NCBI GenBank assembly: GCA_044340025.1
Contig: JBIIUJ010000010.1
Span: 1 to 34,451, forward strand
Direction of reading: 5' to 3'
Length of the DNA stretch: 34,451 nt
DNA from: JBIIUJ01 sp044340025
Lineage (GTDB): Bacteria; Pseudomonadota; Alphaproteobacteria; Caulobacterales; Aquidulcibacteraceae
Part shown: piece after piece, positions 8,766-17,429 of the stretch
How the letters are laid out: every line of letters begins with the position of its first letter
Numbering within the stretch: position 1 is the first letter of the stretch
Translations under genes and position numbers: made by a program
The notes under the pieces: generated by a model
What the model was told of the DNA's origin: nothing
Seen by the model: the letters and a program-made list of their open reading frames with translations, nothing else
Database searches by the model: none

Positions 8766-10138
8766 AAAGCCGGGGATCTCTTGCCGGGCGGCTTATTCTG
8801 GCGGCGGCGCTGTGGAGCGCTGCGGCTCTGGCCGCCACCGGCTGGGGCCTGTCCACCCTCTACCGCGACGCGGTGATCCGCACGCTCGACGCCGAACTGG
8901 ACGTGACGATCGACACCGTGCTGGTCGGGCTGGAGCAGCGAAGCGATGGCCGGCTTGCGCTTTCCACCGCGCCGCTGGACCCGCGCTTCCAGCGCCCCCT
9001 CTCCGGCCGATACTGGGCGGTCTATGGGCTTGGCGCGCCAGACCAGTCTGCAGTGCTTCGATCCCGGTCGCTCTTCGACGAGACCATCCCCCTCACCGGG
9101 GCGCAGGCGCGCGCTCTTGCCCTGGGGCCGGGCCAGACCCTGAAGTTCGAGGCGCGGGGCGAAGCCGGCGAGACGCTGCGGATCGCGGCGCGCGCAGTCA
9201 TCCTGCCGGGCGGCGCGGCGCCTGTCGCGGTGCTTGCCGCCGCAGACCGCGGCCCGTCGGATCGCGATGCGGGCAGGTTCGCGGCCACCGTCGCGCTGGC
9301 GCTTGGCGTGCTTGCCATCGGCCTGGCGGCGGCGGTGGTCGTCCAGGTCGGGATCGGTCTTGCGCCGCTGCGGGCGATGGGCGATCAGCTTGCCGCCATC
9401 CGGGCAAGCAAGCGCGCCCGGCTCGACGAGGAAGCGCCCAGGGAGCTCGCTCCGCTGGCGCGCGAGCTGAACGCCCTGCTCGATCACAATCAGGCGATCG
9501 TGGAGCGTGCGCGCACCCATGTCGGCAATCTCGCCCACGCCCTCAAGACGCCGATCGCTGTGCTCGCCAACGAGGGCCGCAGCGCGCAGGGGCCGCTGGC
9601 CGAGCTGGTGGTCAGCCAGTCGGATTCCATGACCCGCCAGGTGGATCATTATCTCAAACGCGCCGCGGCGGCTGCTCGCGCGGAAACGTTTGGCCTGCGC
9701 GCTTCCATGGAGGAGGCCGCCCATGCCGTCGCACGCACGCTGGACAGGCTCTACGGTCGGCGCGGCGTGGATATCGAAACGCGCATGGAGGCGTCCCCCC
9801 TGTTTCGTGGCGAGCGCGAGGATCTGGATGAAATCATTGGCAATCTTGCCGAAAACGCCTGCAAGTACGGCCGCAGCGCCGTGCGGATCACAGTGGGCGC
9901 GGACGGTGTGGATGGGCTCCTCCTCGTCGAAGACGACGGCCCAGGCCTCACGCAGGAACAGCGCGCCCAGGCGCTCAAGCGCGGCGCCCGCCTCGATGAA
10001 GCCGCACCCGGCAGCGGCCTCGGTCTCGCCATCACTCGTGATATAGTAGAGGCCTATGGCGGGTCGCTTGCGCTGGAGACTTCAGAGCTTGGCGGGCTGC
10101 GGGTAAGAGTTCGGTTACCAGCGGAAATCAACCCTTAA
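8762..10138 (+). CDS. Membrane sensor histidine kinase, PhoQ-like
   Basis: A 458-residue kinase starting at GTG 8762, coupled to the regulator stop. It has two membrane segments: one at residues 10-30 (LILAAALWSAAALAATGWG) and one near residue 180-200 (VALALGVLAIGLAAAVVVQVG). The intervening periplasmic region is of about 150 residues. The DHp helix contains the phospho-accepting His259 in NLAHALKTPIAVL, the variant H-box of PhoQ-like kinases. ATP-binding motifs follow in order: N box NLAENACKYG, G1 DDGPGL, G2 GSGLGLAI. The product is expected to phosphorylate the upstream regulator in response to an envelope signal, possibly influenced by the PepSY protein. Confidence 0.92.
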   Translation: MKSRGSLAGRLILAAALWSAAALAATGWGLSTLYRDAVIRTLDAELDVTIDTVLVGLEQRSDGRLALSTAPLDPRFQRPLSGRYWAVYGLGAPDQSAVLRSRSLFDETIPLTGAQARALALGPGQTLKFEARGEAGETLRIAARAVILPGGAAPVAVLAAADRGPSDRDAGRFAATVALALGVLAIGLAAAVVVQVGIGLAPLRAMGDQLAAIRASKRARLDEEAPRELAPLARELNALLDHNQAIVERARTHVGNLAHALKTPIAVLANEGRSAQGPLAELVVSQSDSMTRQVDHYLKRAAAAARAETFGLRASMEEAAHAVARTLDRLYGRRGVDIETRMEASPLFRGEREDLDEIIGNLAENACKYGRSAVRITVGADGVDGLLLVEDDGPGLTQEQRAQALKRGARLDEAAPGSGLGLAITRDIVEAYGGSLALETSELGGLRVRVRLPAEINP

Positions 10139-10225
10139 CCGAGATCTGATGATGCTGAAGGTGTGAACATCGCGAGCGCTTCGATCTTCAATCAGTCTCA
10201 GTACGCTGAAACATTGCGGCGATAA

Positions 10226-11150
10226 TTCGGGACGATCTCCAAGGACGCCGCCGAAAGCCTCGTCGGCGCACTCGGGCAGGGACCTGCCACGAGCATCGAC
10301 CCGTTTTCGGCGGACATGCTCGCCTTGCTTCTTCACGATATCGGTCTGCCGCACGCGACCTGGGGGCGGCGCAGCGCCGGCGTCCGCGATGTCCTGTTTC
10401 GCGGCCTTGAGGGCCTGATCGACGATCTTCCCGTCGGAGCGCCGCTTCTGCCTGGCGGCCTCGCCCTTGCCGACCTTGAGGCCATCTGGGGCTGGCTGGT
10501 GGATCATCTGCTTCCCGCAGAGTTTGACCTGGCGTTGCAGGACCTGCGGGCGGTGATGCTGTCTGGCGATCAGGGACGCATTGGTCAGGCGCTGGCCGCG
10601 ACCCGCCGGCTGGTGTGTCAGGCGCTGCGCGTCGGTCTGGCGGACGAGGCGCCGTCGCGGGCGTTGCTGACGACCAGCGCTGGCGCGCGCGCGCTCGATA
10701 CGGCGTCGGCCTGGATGAAGTTGCTGGAGGCGGAAGCCTCGGCTGGCCTCACAGACCAGCGTCTTCCCATCCAGATCGCCGAGTTTACCGAAGACATGGC
10801 TATGGCCGCGGCGAGCCTGCATCGCCGCATTGTGGCCGAACGCCCCGACCGCAGCGCCGAATTCCTTCTGCTCGTGCTCGCCCGGCTGGTCCGGCCCTGG
10901 CAGATCTTCCGGCTGGTGCGGAAGGTCACGACCGAGTTCCAGGAAGAAAAGATGATGGGCACCGAGATCGGGCTCGTGGTCGAGCGCTTGATCGCGCAGC
11001 TGGAGCGCTGGGTTGGCCTGTTCAGGGAAGCGTCGCGCAAAGGCGTCTTCGAGCCGGAGGTGCTGGCGCTCGCGCTTGATCGGTTCGGCCAGGCGCTGGC
11101 CGGCTTCCGGCGCGAAGCGATGCCGCGCCTTGACGGCCGGCTGGATCGGC
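10226..11150 (+). pseudogene. Unrecognised coding region, N-terminal part; in-frame TAA upstream and frame change at the 3' end
   Basis: Strongly GC3-biased, protein-like coding runs in this frame from 10226 onward, but the first usable start is ATG 10316. The roughly 30 codons before it look coding, yet an in-frame TAA at 10223-10225 separates them from a short GTG-initiated piece at 10163. The encoded protein is alpha-helical (DMLALLLHDIGLP, LADLEAIWGWLVDHLLP, RPWQIFRLVRKVTTEFQEE), with no signal peptide or catalytic motif that I recognise. After about 11150 this frame turns into an Arg-rich shadow, stopping only at 11452, while good coding moves to another frame. I read this as one gene disrupted twice, or a region with sequence errors. 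It lies between a kinase gene and ccmI. Confidence 0.45.
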
Positions 11151-11174
11151 GGTTGCGCCAACGTCGGGGAAACG

Positions 11175-11567
11175 ATGGATGCGTTGATGAAACGCGCAGC
11201 ACCCGCCCTTGCTTCGGCCGTTCCGCGCGAGAACACGCGCGGCGCCGGCCGCGCGATGGTGGAGGTGCTGGCGCCCTCCAAGCGACTGGACCGCGACAAG
11301 CTTGCGCTCGCCAGGCGCCTGCTGCGCCTCGTCGCTGCGACACGTCTTACCGCGCGCGCCGCCGCTTTCGGCGGAGAGCGAGACGGTGTGGTGCGCCGCC
11401 TCGAGCCGGAGCTTGCCGCCATTCAGGACGCCGCGCTGCGCAGCCTGCATGATCCCGCCCTGCGCCCCGACGCTCTCGCCTGGCTTGAGCCGATCGACAG
11501 CCTCTATGGCGCCTTCCACGGCCCCGAAGCTGCGGCGATCCTGCGGCGCCGAATGGCGTCAGCGTGA
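11175..11567 (+). CDS. Unrecognised helical protein, or the C-terminal part of the disrupted upstream gene
   Basis: Coding signal in the third frame starts near 11142 and is clear to the stop at 11567. An ATG at 11175 preceded by CGGGGA would give a separate 130-residue protein; alternatively this is the C-terminal part of the upstream reading frame after a frame shift near 11150. The sequence is helical and charged (RLDRDKLALARRLLRLVAATRL, then LEPELAAIQDAALRSLHD) and ends AAAILRRRMASA. I recognise no family and see no cysteine clusters, membrane segment or active-site motif. It is followed after 39 bases by ccmI on the same strand. Confidence 0.5.
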   Translation: MDALMKRAAPALASAVPRENTRGAGRAMVEVLAPSKRLDRDKLALARRLLRLVAATRLTARAAAFGGERDGVVRRLEPELAAIQDAALRSLHDPALRPDALAWLEPIDSLYGAFHGPEAAAILRRRMASA

Positions 11568-11606
11568 CTTGATCGTCGCGCGCAGGCGGACTAGGCCGCC
11601 TGTCGG

Positions 11607-12770
11607 ATGGATGCGGCGACCCAAACCCTTCTTTTCTGGGCGATCGCCGGACTTGCAGCCGCAGCCGCGACGCTCTGGATGCTGGCGCGTGCGCGCGCGG
11701 CCGTCACCGGCGGCGCCGATGCGGAACGCTCGATCTATGCCGATCAGCTTGCAGAGCTGGAACGCGACCGCGACCGCGGGCTGATCGATCCTGCCCAGTA
11801 TGAGGCGGCGCGTCTGGAGATCGGCCGGCGTGCGGCGCGCGCGCTTGCCGACCCCGGCAAGTCGAAAGCCGGAAGCGGCGGCCGCACCGCGCTGCTCGCG
11901 GCCATTGTCGCGCCCATCGCCGCCTTGGGGCTCTACCTCGCGCTTGGCAGCCCCGGCATGCCGGACCGGCCCTTTGAGGCCCGCCGGGGCGAGCTTCTGG
12001 CCCGCGATCCGGCGAGCCTCCAGCCCAATGAGCTGATCGCCCTTCTGGAGGACCAGACCCGCCGGTCGCCGGACGATCCCCAGCCGCACATCTTTCTGGG
12101 CGAGCTTTTGGCCAGTCAGGGCCGGGATCAGGATGCGTTGCGGGCGTTTCAGGCGGCGCTTCGGCGCGATCCGCGCAATGTGCAGGCCCTGTCCAACGCC
12201 GGCGCCATGATTGTGAAGCTCGATGCGGGCACGGTCGGCCCCGATGCGCTGCAGGCGTTCCTGGCCGCGCTGGCGATCGACCCCAAGGCGCCGGTTCCGC
12301 AGTTTTATGTGGCGATGTCGCGGTTGCAGCAGGGCGATCAGGAGGCCGCGCTGTCGCTCTGGCGCAGCCTTTATGAGACGTTTCCGCCGTCCGATCCGCG
12401 TCGCCGCGCGCTCGCCGCGCGGATCGCCGAAGACCTCGCCGTGGTGCGGCAGGGGCCCGATGGTCAGGCCGCGCAGGCGGCCGGGCAGATGACCGATGCG
12501 GAACGGCGCAGCTTCATCGCAACCATGGTGGCCGCCCGCGCCAGCAAGGCTGCGGCCAACCCGAAAGACCTCGGCGCCAATCTGTCTCTGGCCCGGGTTC
12601 GCGCCATGACGGGCGACATCTCTGGCGCGCGCGCCGCCCTTGCCCGGCTGGAAACCGCTCACCCCGGCGATGGGCTTGTCAGCGCGATCGTGGCGGCCGC
12701 GCGCACTGGCGTGGACGCCGGTCGAAATGACGCAGCCGTGTCCGCACCGGCGCCTTCGCCGGGCGGTTAG
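11607..12770 (+). CDS. ccmI: Cytochrome c maturation protein CcmI (CycH)
   Basis: A 387-residue inner-membrane protein. It has an N-terminal membrane helix (LLFWAIAGLAAAAATLWML), then the conserved cytoplasmic YADQLAELERDRDRGLID segment, in which CcmI proteins read YRDQLAEL.RD...G. A second membrane helix follows (ALLAAIVAPIAALGLYLALG), then a periplasmic TPR domain from about residue 150 (HIFLGELLASQGRDQDALRAFQAALRRDP). CcmI holds apocytochrome c and presents it to the CcmF/CcmH heme lyase. It is the first gene of a ccmI-ccmE-ccmF-ccmH set, the order known as cycHJKL in rhizobia. The C-terminal tail is Pro/Ala-rich and variable. Confidence 0.92.
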   Translation: MDAATQTLLFWAIAGLAAAAATLWMLARARAAVTGGADAERSIYADQLAELERDRDRGLIDPAQYEAARLEIGRRAARALADPGKSKAGSGGRTALLAAIVAPIAALGLYLALGSPGMPDRPFEARRGELLARDPASLQPNELIALLEDQTRRSPDDPQPHIFLGELLASQGRDQDALRAFQAALRRDPRNVQALSNAGAMIVKLDAGTVGPDALQAFLAALAIDPKAPVPQFYVAMSRLQQGDQEAALSLWRSLYETFPPSDPRRRALAARIAEDLAVVRQGPDGQAAQAAGQMTDAERRSFIATMVAARASKAAANPKDLGANLSLARVRAMTGDISGARAALARLETAHPGDGLVSAIVAAARTGVDAGRNDAAVSAPAPSPGG

Positions 12771-12840
12771 GCTCTTCTATATTGCGGGCGACGCGCATCG
12801 GCGGCGCGCCAGAAAAAAGAGCCGGAACGGGACGAACAGC

Positions 12841-13305
12841 ATGCGCAGACGCGACAGACGGCTTCTCTTGATCGGAGCGGCAGGCGTAACCCTCGCTGGG
12901 GCGGTGGCGCTTGCATCGGTCGCGCTGCGCGACACGGCGGCCTATTTCTATTCGCCCGCGCAGGCCAAGGCCGAAAACGTCAGTTCCGGCGCCGCACGGG
13001 TCGGGGGGCTGGTCGCTGCCGGAACAGTCGTGCGCAGCGGCGGCGGCCGGGTGGATTTCGTGGTGACCGACAATCAGGCCGATTTGAAGGTCAGCTATGT
13101 CGGCGTTCTGCCGGATCTGTTCAGGGAGGGGCAGGGCGTGGTGGCTGAAGGCCGTTTCGTGGCGCCGGGCGAGTTCAAGGCCGATCGCATCCTCGCCAAA
13201 CACGACGAGACCTATATGCCCAAGGAAGTCGCCGATGCGCTCAAGGCGTCTGGCGAATGGCGCCCGGCGCCCCCGCCGACCGGCAATCTGGCGCGGCCGT
13301 CATGA
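12841..13305 (+). CDS. ccmE: Cytochrome c maturation heme chaperone CcmE (CycJ)
   Basis: A 154-residue periplasmic heme chaperone anchored by one N-terminal helix (LLLIGAAGVTLAGAVALASVAL). The OB-fold body carries VRVGG-like and VTDNQADLKVSYVGVLPDLFREGQGVVAEG segments typical of the family. The heme-binding signature is AKHDETYMPKEV, with His121 as the residue that binds heme covalently and Tyr125 as a likely axial ligand. It takes heme from CcmC/CcmD (not in the window) and hands it to CcmF. ATG 12841 is the start; the frame upstream is only a shadow of ccmI. Its stop overlaps the ccmF start (ATGA). Confidence 0.96.
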   Translation: MRRRDRRLLLIGAAGVTLAGAVALASVALRDTAAYFYSPAQAKAENVSSGAARVGGLVAAGTVVRSGGGRVDFVVTDNQADLKVSYVGVLPDLFREGQGVVAEGRFVAPGEFKADRILAKHDETYMPKEVADALKASGEWRPAPPPTGNLARPS

Positions 13306-15311
13306 TCGCTGAATTCGGACATTTCGCGGCCCTCCTGGCCTTTGCGCTCAGCCTCGTTCAAGCGGGCGCCGGTCTCTGGGGCGGCCATTCCGGCGACGGG
13401 CGGCTGATGGCGGCGGCGCGCGGGGCGGCCGAGGCGGGCGCAATCGCTGCGATTGTGTCGTTCGGAGCGCTGATCACGCTGTTTTTGCAGTCCGATTTCT
13501 CAGTCGCCAATGTGGCGGCCAATTCCCACACCCTGAAGCCGACCATGTACAAGGTCGCCGGCGCCTGGGGCAGCCATGAGGGCTCCTTCCTCCTCTGGTG
13601 CGCGGTGGTGTGCCTGTTCGGCGCCTTGGCTGCACGCTTTGGCGAGGCGCTACGGCCGAGCCTGCTCGCCCGTGTTCTGGGCGTGCAGGGGATCATCGCG
13701 CTCGCGTCCTTCGCCTATCTGGTGTTTGCGTCAAATCCGTTCGAGCGGCTGGACCCCGCTCCTCTGCAGGGCAACGATCTGAACCCACTGCTGCAGGATC
13801 CCGCGCTCGTCGCCCATCCGCCGTTTCTCTATTTCGGCTATGTCGGCTTCAGCCTGGTCTTCTCCTTCGCCGTCGCCGGCCTCCTGGAGGGCAGGGTGGA
13901 TGCGGCATGGTCGCGTTGGGTGCGCCCGTGGGTGCTGGCCTCCTGGGTGTGCCTCACCATCGGGATCGCGCTTGGGTCCTTCTGGGCCTATTACGAGCTC
14001 GGCTGGGGCGGCTGGTGGTTCTGGGACCCGGTCGAGAATGCGAGCTTCATGCCCTGGCTTCTGGGCGCGGCGCTCCTGCATTCGGCCATCGTGACGGAAA
14101 AGCGCGGCGGGCTCGCCGCCTGGACGATCCTGCTGTCCATTCTCACCTTCTCGCTCTCGCTGCTGGGCACCTTCCTTGTGCGCTCTGGCGTGCTGACGTC
14201 GGTGCACGCCTTCGCACTCGATCCCGAACGCGGCGTCTGGATCCTTGTGATTCTCGCCGTTCTCACCGGCGGCGCGCTGGCGGTTTACGCCTGGCGGGCG
14301 CCGAAGCTCGGTTCGGACGCGGGGCTGTTCGCCCCGGTGAGCCGGGAAGGCTCACTCGTTCTGAACAATCTTTTCCTGTCTGTGGCGTGCGCCACCGTCT
14401 TTGTCGGCACGCTTTATCCGCTTGCCGCCGAAGCTGTGACGGGGCGGACGATCTCGGTCGGCCCGCCCTATTTCAACGCCACCTTTGCGCCCCTGATGAC
14501 GATCCTGCTGATTGCGTTGCCCATCGCCCCCTATCTCGCCTGGAAGCGGGGGGACCTGATCGGCGCGCTCCAACGGCTCTGGGTCGCTGCGGCCGGCGCT
14601 GCTGCTGGTGCGCTGGTCGGGCTTGCGTTCTTCGGCGCGCCGGTGCTGGCCGCGATCGGGCTTGCGTTGGCGATCTGGCTCATCCTCGGCAGCCTGACCG
14701 AGCTTGCAGACCGGCTTCAGATCGGGCGGGCCGGGCCTGCCGTCGTGGTCAATCGCGTGCGCACGCTGCCTGGGGCGGCGTGGGGTATGGCGCTCGCACA
14801 CCTCGGCGTGGGCGTTTTTACGCTGGGCGCGGTTGCCGAAATGACGTTCCGGACAGAGCGCTCGGAAAGCCTGGCCATCGGCCAATCCACCACATTCGCC
14901 GGCCGCACCGTCACGCTCGACGAGATCCGGGCCATCGAAGGGCCCAACTATTATGGCGAGGAGGGGGTGCTCACCGTCAGCCGGGCGGGCGGCGCCACCT
15001 TCGAGATGCACCCGGAGCGGCGCTTTTATCCCGCCGCCCAGATGCCCACCACCGAGGTGGCCCTGCGCGCCATCTTCGGCGGCGATTTCTACGTCGCGCT
15101 TGGCGAGCCCGCCGAGATCAACGGCCAGCAGAAATGGACCGTGCGCCTCTATTGGAACCCGATGATCCATCTAGTGTTTGTCGGCTGCGCCCTGATGGCG
15201 CTCGGCGGCGTCGTCTCGCTGACCGATCGCCGGTTGCGGATCGGCGCGCCTCAACCCGCCAAGGCGCGCCGGCGCAAGGCGGCTCCGCCCAAGCCGGTGG
15301 CGGCCGAGTGA
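13302..15311 (+). CDS. ccmF: Cytochrome c heme lyase subunit CcmF (CycK)
   Basis: A 669-residue polytopic inner-membrane protein starting at ATG 13302, within an ATGA overlap. The tryptophan-rich WWD signature (GWGGWWFWDPVENASFMPWL) binds heme from holo-CcmE, and conserved histidines flank it (HPPFLYFGYVG). Other family marks are SHTLKPTMYKVAGAWGSHEGS and GTFLVRSGVLTSVHAFA. With CcmH and CcmI it ligates heme to the CXXCH motif of apocytochrome c in the periplasm. The soluble loop near the C-terminus (FYPAAQMPTTEVALR) is also typical. Its stop is overlapped by the GTG of ccmH. Confidence 0.97.
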   Translation: MIAEFGHFAALLAFALSLVQAGAGLWGGHSGDGRLMAAARGAAEAGAIAAIVSFGALITLFLQSDFSVANVAANSHTLKPTMYKVAGAWGSHEGSFLLWCAVVCLFGALAARFGEALRPSLLARVLGVQGIIALASFAYLVFASNPFERLDPAPLQGNDLNPLLQDPALVAHPPFLYFGYVGFSLVFSFAVAGLLEGRVDAAWSRWVRPWVLASWVCLTIGIALGSFWAYYELGWGGWWFWDPVENASFMPWLLGAALLHSAIVTEKRGGLAAWTILLSILTFSLSLLGTFLVRSGVLTSVHAFALDPERGVWILVILAVLTGGALAVYAWRAPKLGSDAGLFAPVSREGSLVLNNLFLSVACATVFVGTLYPLAAEAVTGRTISVGPPYFNATFAPLMTILLIALPIAPYLAWKRGDLIGALQRLWVAAAGAAAGALVGLAFFGAPVLAAIGLALAIWLILGSLTELADRLQIGRAGPAVVVNRVRTLPGAAWGMALAHLGVGVFTLGAVAEMTFRTERSESLAIGQSTTFAGRTVTLDEIRAIEGPNYYGEEGVLTVSRAGGATFEMHPERRFYPAAQMPTTEVALRAIFGGDFYVALGEPAEINGQQKWTVRLYWNPMIHLVFVGCALMALGGVVSLTDRRLRIGAPQPAKARRRKAAPPKPVAAE

Positions 15312-15823
15312 AGGCGTCCGCAATCTTGCTGGCGCTGCTGACGGCTGCGCCAGCCTTCGCCCAGCAGGTCAGCGCGCCGCAGCCGACGGCAGGGGAAATC
15401 ATCCGCCAGGACGCGGCCCTGACCGATCCCGTGCTGGAAGAGCGCGCCCAGAACCTCGCCGATGAGATCCGATGCGTGGTCTGCGAGAACGAGCCCGTCT
15501 CGCGTTCCAACGCCGCTATGGCCGTGGATATGCGCCACGCCATCCGCGAACGGGTCGCCGCCGGAGACAGCGACGACGAGGTGCGTGACTATTTCGCCCA
15601 ACGCTATGGCGAGTTCGTTCTGCTGCGACCGCGGCTGAGCGCCAGCACGATTGCGCTCTGGGCGTTGCCCTTCGCGCTCCTGCTCGTTGCAGGCGGCACG
15701 CTCTTTGTTCTGGCGCGCCGGAGGGCCGAGCCCGCGATTGCAGCCGATGATCGCGCCGCCGCGGAGGCCGCGCTCGCCGCTCTCGGCCGACCCGCGCGAG
15801 ATGAAGGCGATTTAAGCCGCTAG
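15308..15823 (+). CDS. ccmH: Cytochrome c maturation thiol protein CcmH (CycL/CcmL type)
   Basis: A 171-residue protein with a GTG start that overlaps the ccmF stop. It has a signal peptide (residues 1-20, cleavage after FAQ or AFA) and a helical-bundle domain carrying RCVVCENEPV, the redox CXXC pair that reduces the apocytochrome disulfide. A membrane anchor follows (IALWALPFALLLVAGGTLFVLARRR). The usual pattern around the pair is RCxxCQNxSxxDS; here Gln is Glu and the downstream DS is RS, a modest departure. No thioredoxin-like CcmG gene lies between ccmF and ccmH in this copy. It ends the ccm cluster; degP follows after 87 bases. Confidence 0.93.
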   Translation: MKASAILLALLTAAPAFAQQVSAPQPTAGEIIRQDAALTDPVLEERAQNLADEIRCVVCENEPVSRSNAAMAVDMRHAIRERVAAGDSDDEVRDYFAQRYGEFVLLRPRLSASTIALWALPFALLLVAGGTLFVLARRRAEPAIAADDRAAAEAALAALGRPARDEGDLSR

Positions 15824-15910
15824 CCATGGCTTTGTAATGTTTCTCACGCCATATGCTGTGGCGTGAACCGAGGCGGCCGCCCGCATTGGCCGTCTACCGA
15901 AAGGGTGACT

Positions 15911-17425
15911 ATGACTGAGCAGAAGCCGAAGCGGCTTTCCGGCGTTCTTCCCTGGGCCACGGGCGCGGCGGCTGGCGCCGCCCTGATGGCGTCCTTCGGG
16001 GCCGGTCTGGTGCTGGCGCCGCAAGGCGTCGACGCCCAGCCGATCCGCACCCGTCCGCCTGCGGCCGCCGCCACGCTGCCCAGCTTCGCCGACCTTGTGG
16101 AGCGGGTGAGCCCTGCCGTGGTGTCGCTGTCGGTCGTGACCGAGCAGCGCGGTCCCGGCGCCATCGAGGGGCCGGATCTGGAGCAGCTCCCGCCCGAATT
16201 GCGCCGCCGGTTTGAGCAGATGATCCCGCGCAACCAGCGCCCGCGCGAAGGCCGCGGCGGCGGCTCCGGCTTCTTCATCAGTCAGGACGGCTTCATCGTC
16301 ACGAACAACCACGTGATCGAGAACGCCAAGGAGATCACGGTCACCCTGAAGGACGAGCGCGAACTGAAAGCGCGCGTGCTGGGCACCGATGAACGCTCCG
16401 ACCTCGCGGTGCTCAAGGTGGAGGGGCGCAACTTCCCCTATGTCGAGTTCGACACCACCACCAAGCCGCGCGTCGGCGACTGGGTGGTCGCCATCGGCAA
16501 CCCGTTCGGGCTGGGCGGTTCGGCCACCGCCGGGATCGTCTCGGCTGAGGGCCGCGACATTGGCGGGCAGCTTGCCAACTTCATCCAGATCGATGCGCCC
16601 ATCAATCCGGGCAATTCCGGCGGGCCGGCGTTCGACCTGTCGGGACGGGTGATCGGGGTCAATACGGCGATCTTCACCCGCACGGGCGGCAATATCGGGA
16701 TCGGTTTCGCCATTCCCGCCCAACTTGCCGATCAGATCACCAAGCAGCTGATGAAGACGGGCCGGGTGGCCTACGGCTGGCTGGGCGTCACGATCCAGGA
16801 CGTGAACCGCGACCTGGCCGAGAGCCTCGGTCTGCCGGAGCCCCGCGGCGCCATCATCTCCAGCGTCACGCCAGACGGCCCTGCCGCAAAGGGTGGGCTG
16901 CGGGGCGGCGACGTGGTGTTGTCGGTGGACGGTGAAACAGTCCGTGACGCCAGTGATCTCACCCGCAAGGTCGGCTCTCTGCGCGCCGGCATGACGGCCC
17001 GCGTCACCGTGATGCGCTCCGGGCAACGCCGCGAAATCCCGGTGCTCATCGCGGAGCGCCCGAGCGAGCGTCAGCTGCGCGCCGATGCCGGCCAGGAAGA
17101 GCCCGGCGATATCGCGCCCGCTTCCGGCCCGCTTGGCCTGTCGGTCCGTCCCCTGACGGCGGCCGATCGCACGCGGCTTCGCCTGACGCCAAGCGAGCCC
17201 GGCGTGGCGATTTCCGCGGTTCTGGATGGAAGCGAAGCCGAACGTCGCGGTCTGGAACCTGGCCTCGCCATTCTGGAAGCTGGGGACCGCCCCGTGCGCA
17301 CGGTGGATGATCTGGCGGCGGCGGTGGAGGCCGCGCGCAAGGCCGACCGTCCGTCCATCCCGCTTCTGGTCCAGCGTCCCGATGGCCGGTTCTACGTACC
17401 GATTCCGCTCAGCGCCCGGGAATAA
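15911..17425 (+). CDS. degP: Periplasmic serine endoprotease, DegP/HtrA (Do) family
   Basis: A 504-residue protein; ATG 15911 is chosen for the AAAGGG just upstream, although the frame is also open from GTG 15863. A membrane/signal segment (GVLPWATGAAAGAALMASFGAG) precedes the protease domain. The catalytic triad is His134 (TNNHVIENA), Asp164 (ERSDLAVLKV) and Ser236 (NPGNSGGPAFD). Two PDZ domains follow (GWLGVTIQDVNRDLAESLGL from about residue 290, and a second near 400-500). Such proteases remove or refold misfolded envelope proteins. The stop is 4 bases from the regulator gene below, so the protease probably shares a transcript with, and may be linked in function to, the two-component pair. 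Confidence 0.95.
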   Translation: MTEQKPKRLSGVLPWATGAAAGAALMASFGAGLVLAPQGVDAQPIRTRPPAAAATLPSFADLVERVSPAVVSLSVVTEQRGPGAIEGPDLEQLPPELRRRFEQMIPRNQRPREGRGGGSGFFISQDGFIVTNNHVIENAKEITVTLKDERELKARVLGTDERSDLAVLKVEGRNFPYVEFDTTTKPRVGDWVVAIGNPFGLGGSATAGIVSAEGRDIGGQLANFIQIDAPINPGNSGGPAFDLSGRVIGVNTAIFTRTGGNIGIGFAIPAQLADQITKQLMKTGRVAYGWLGVTIQDVNRDLAESLGLPEPRGAIISSVTPDGPAAKGGLRGGDVVLSVDGETVRDASDLTRKVGSLRAGMTARVTVMRSGQRREIPVLIAERPSERQLRADAGQEEPGDIAPASGPLGLSVRPLTAADRTRLRLTPSEPGVAISAVLDGSEAERRGLEPGLAILEAGDRPVRTVDDLAAAVEAARKADRPSIPLLVQRPDGRFYVPIPLSARE

Positions 17426-17429
17426 GCCG

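Noticed and set aside
13598..15307. Plus-strand frame running through ccmF before ccmH
   Set aside because: Upstream extension is an Arg-rich shadow; the real gene begins at the GTG with a signal peptide at 15308.
15830..15862. Possible heat-shock or sigma-factor promoter before degP
   Set aside because: A TTGTAA and a CATATG-like box are present but the spacing fits no consensus well enough to call.
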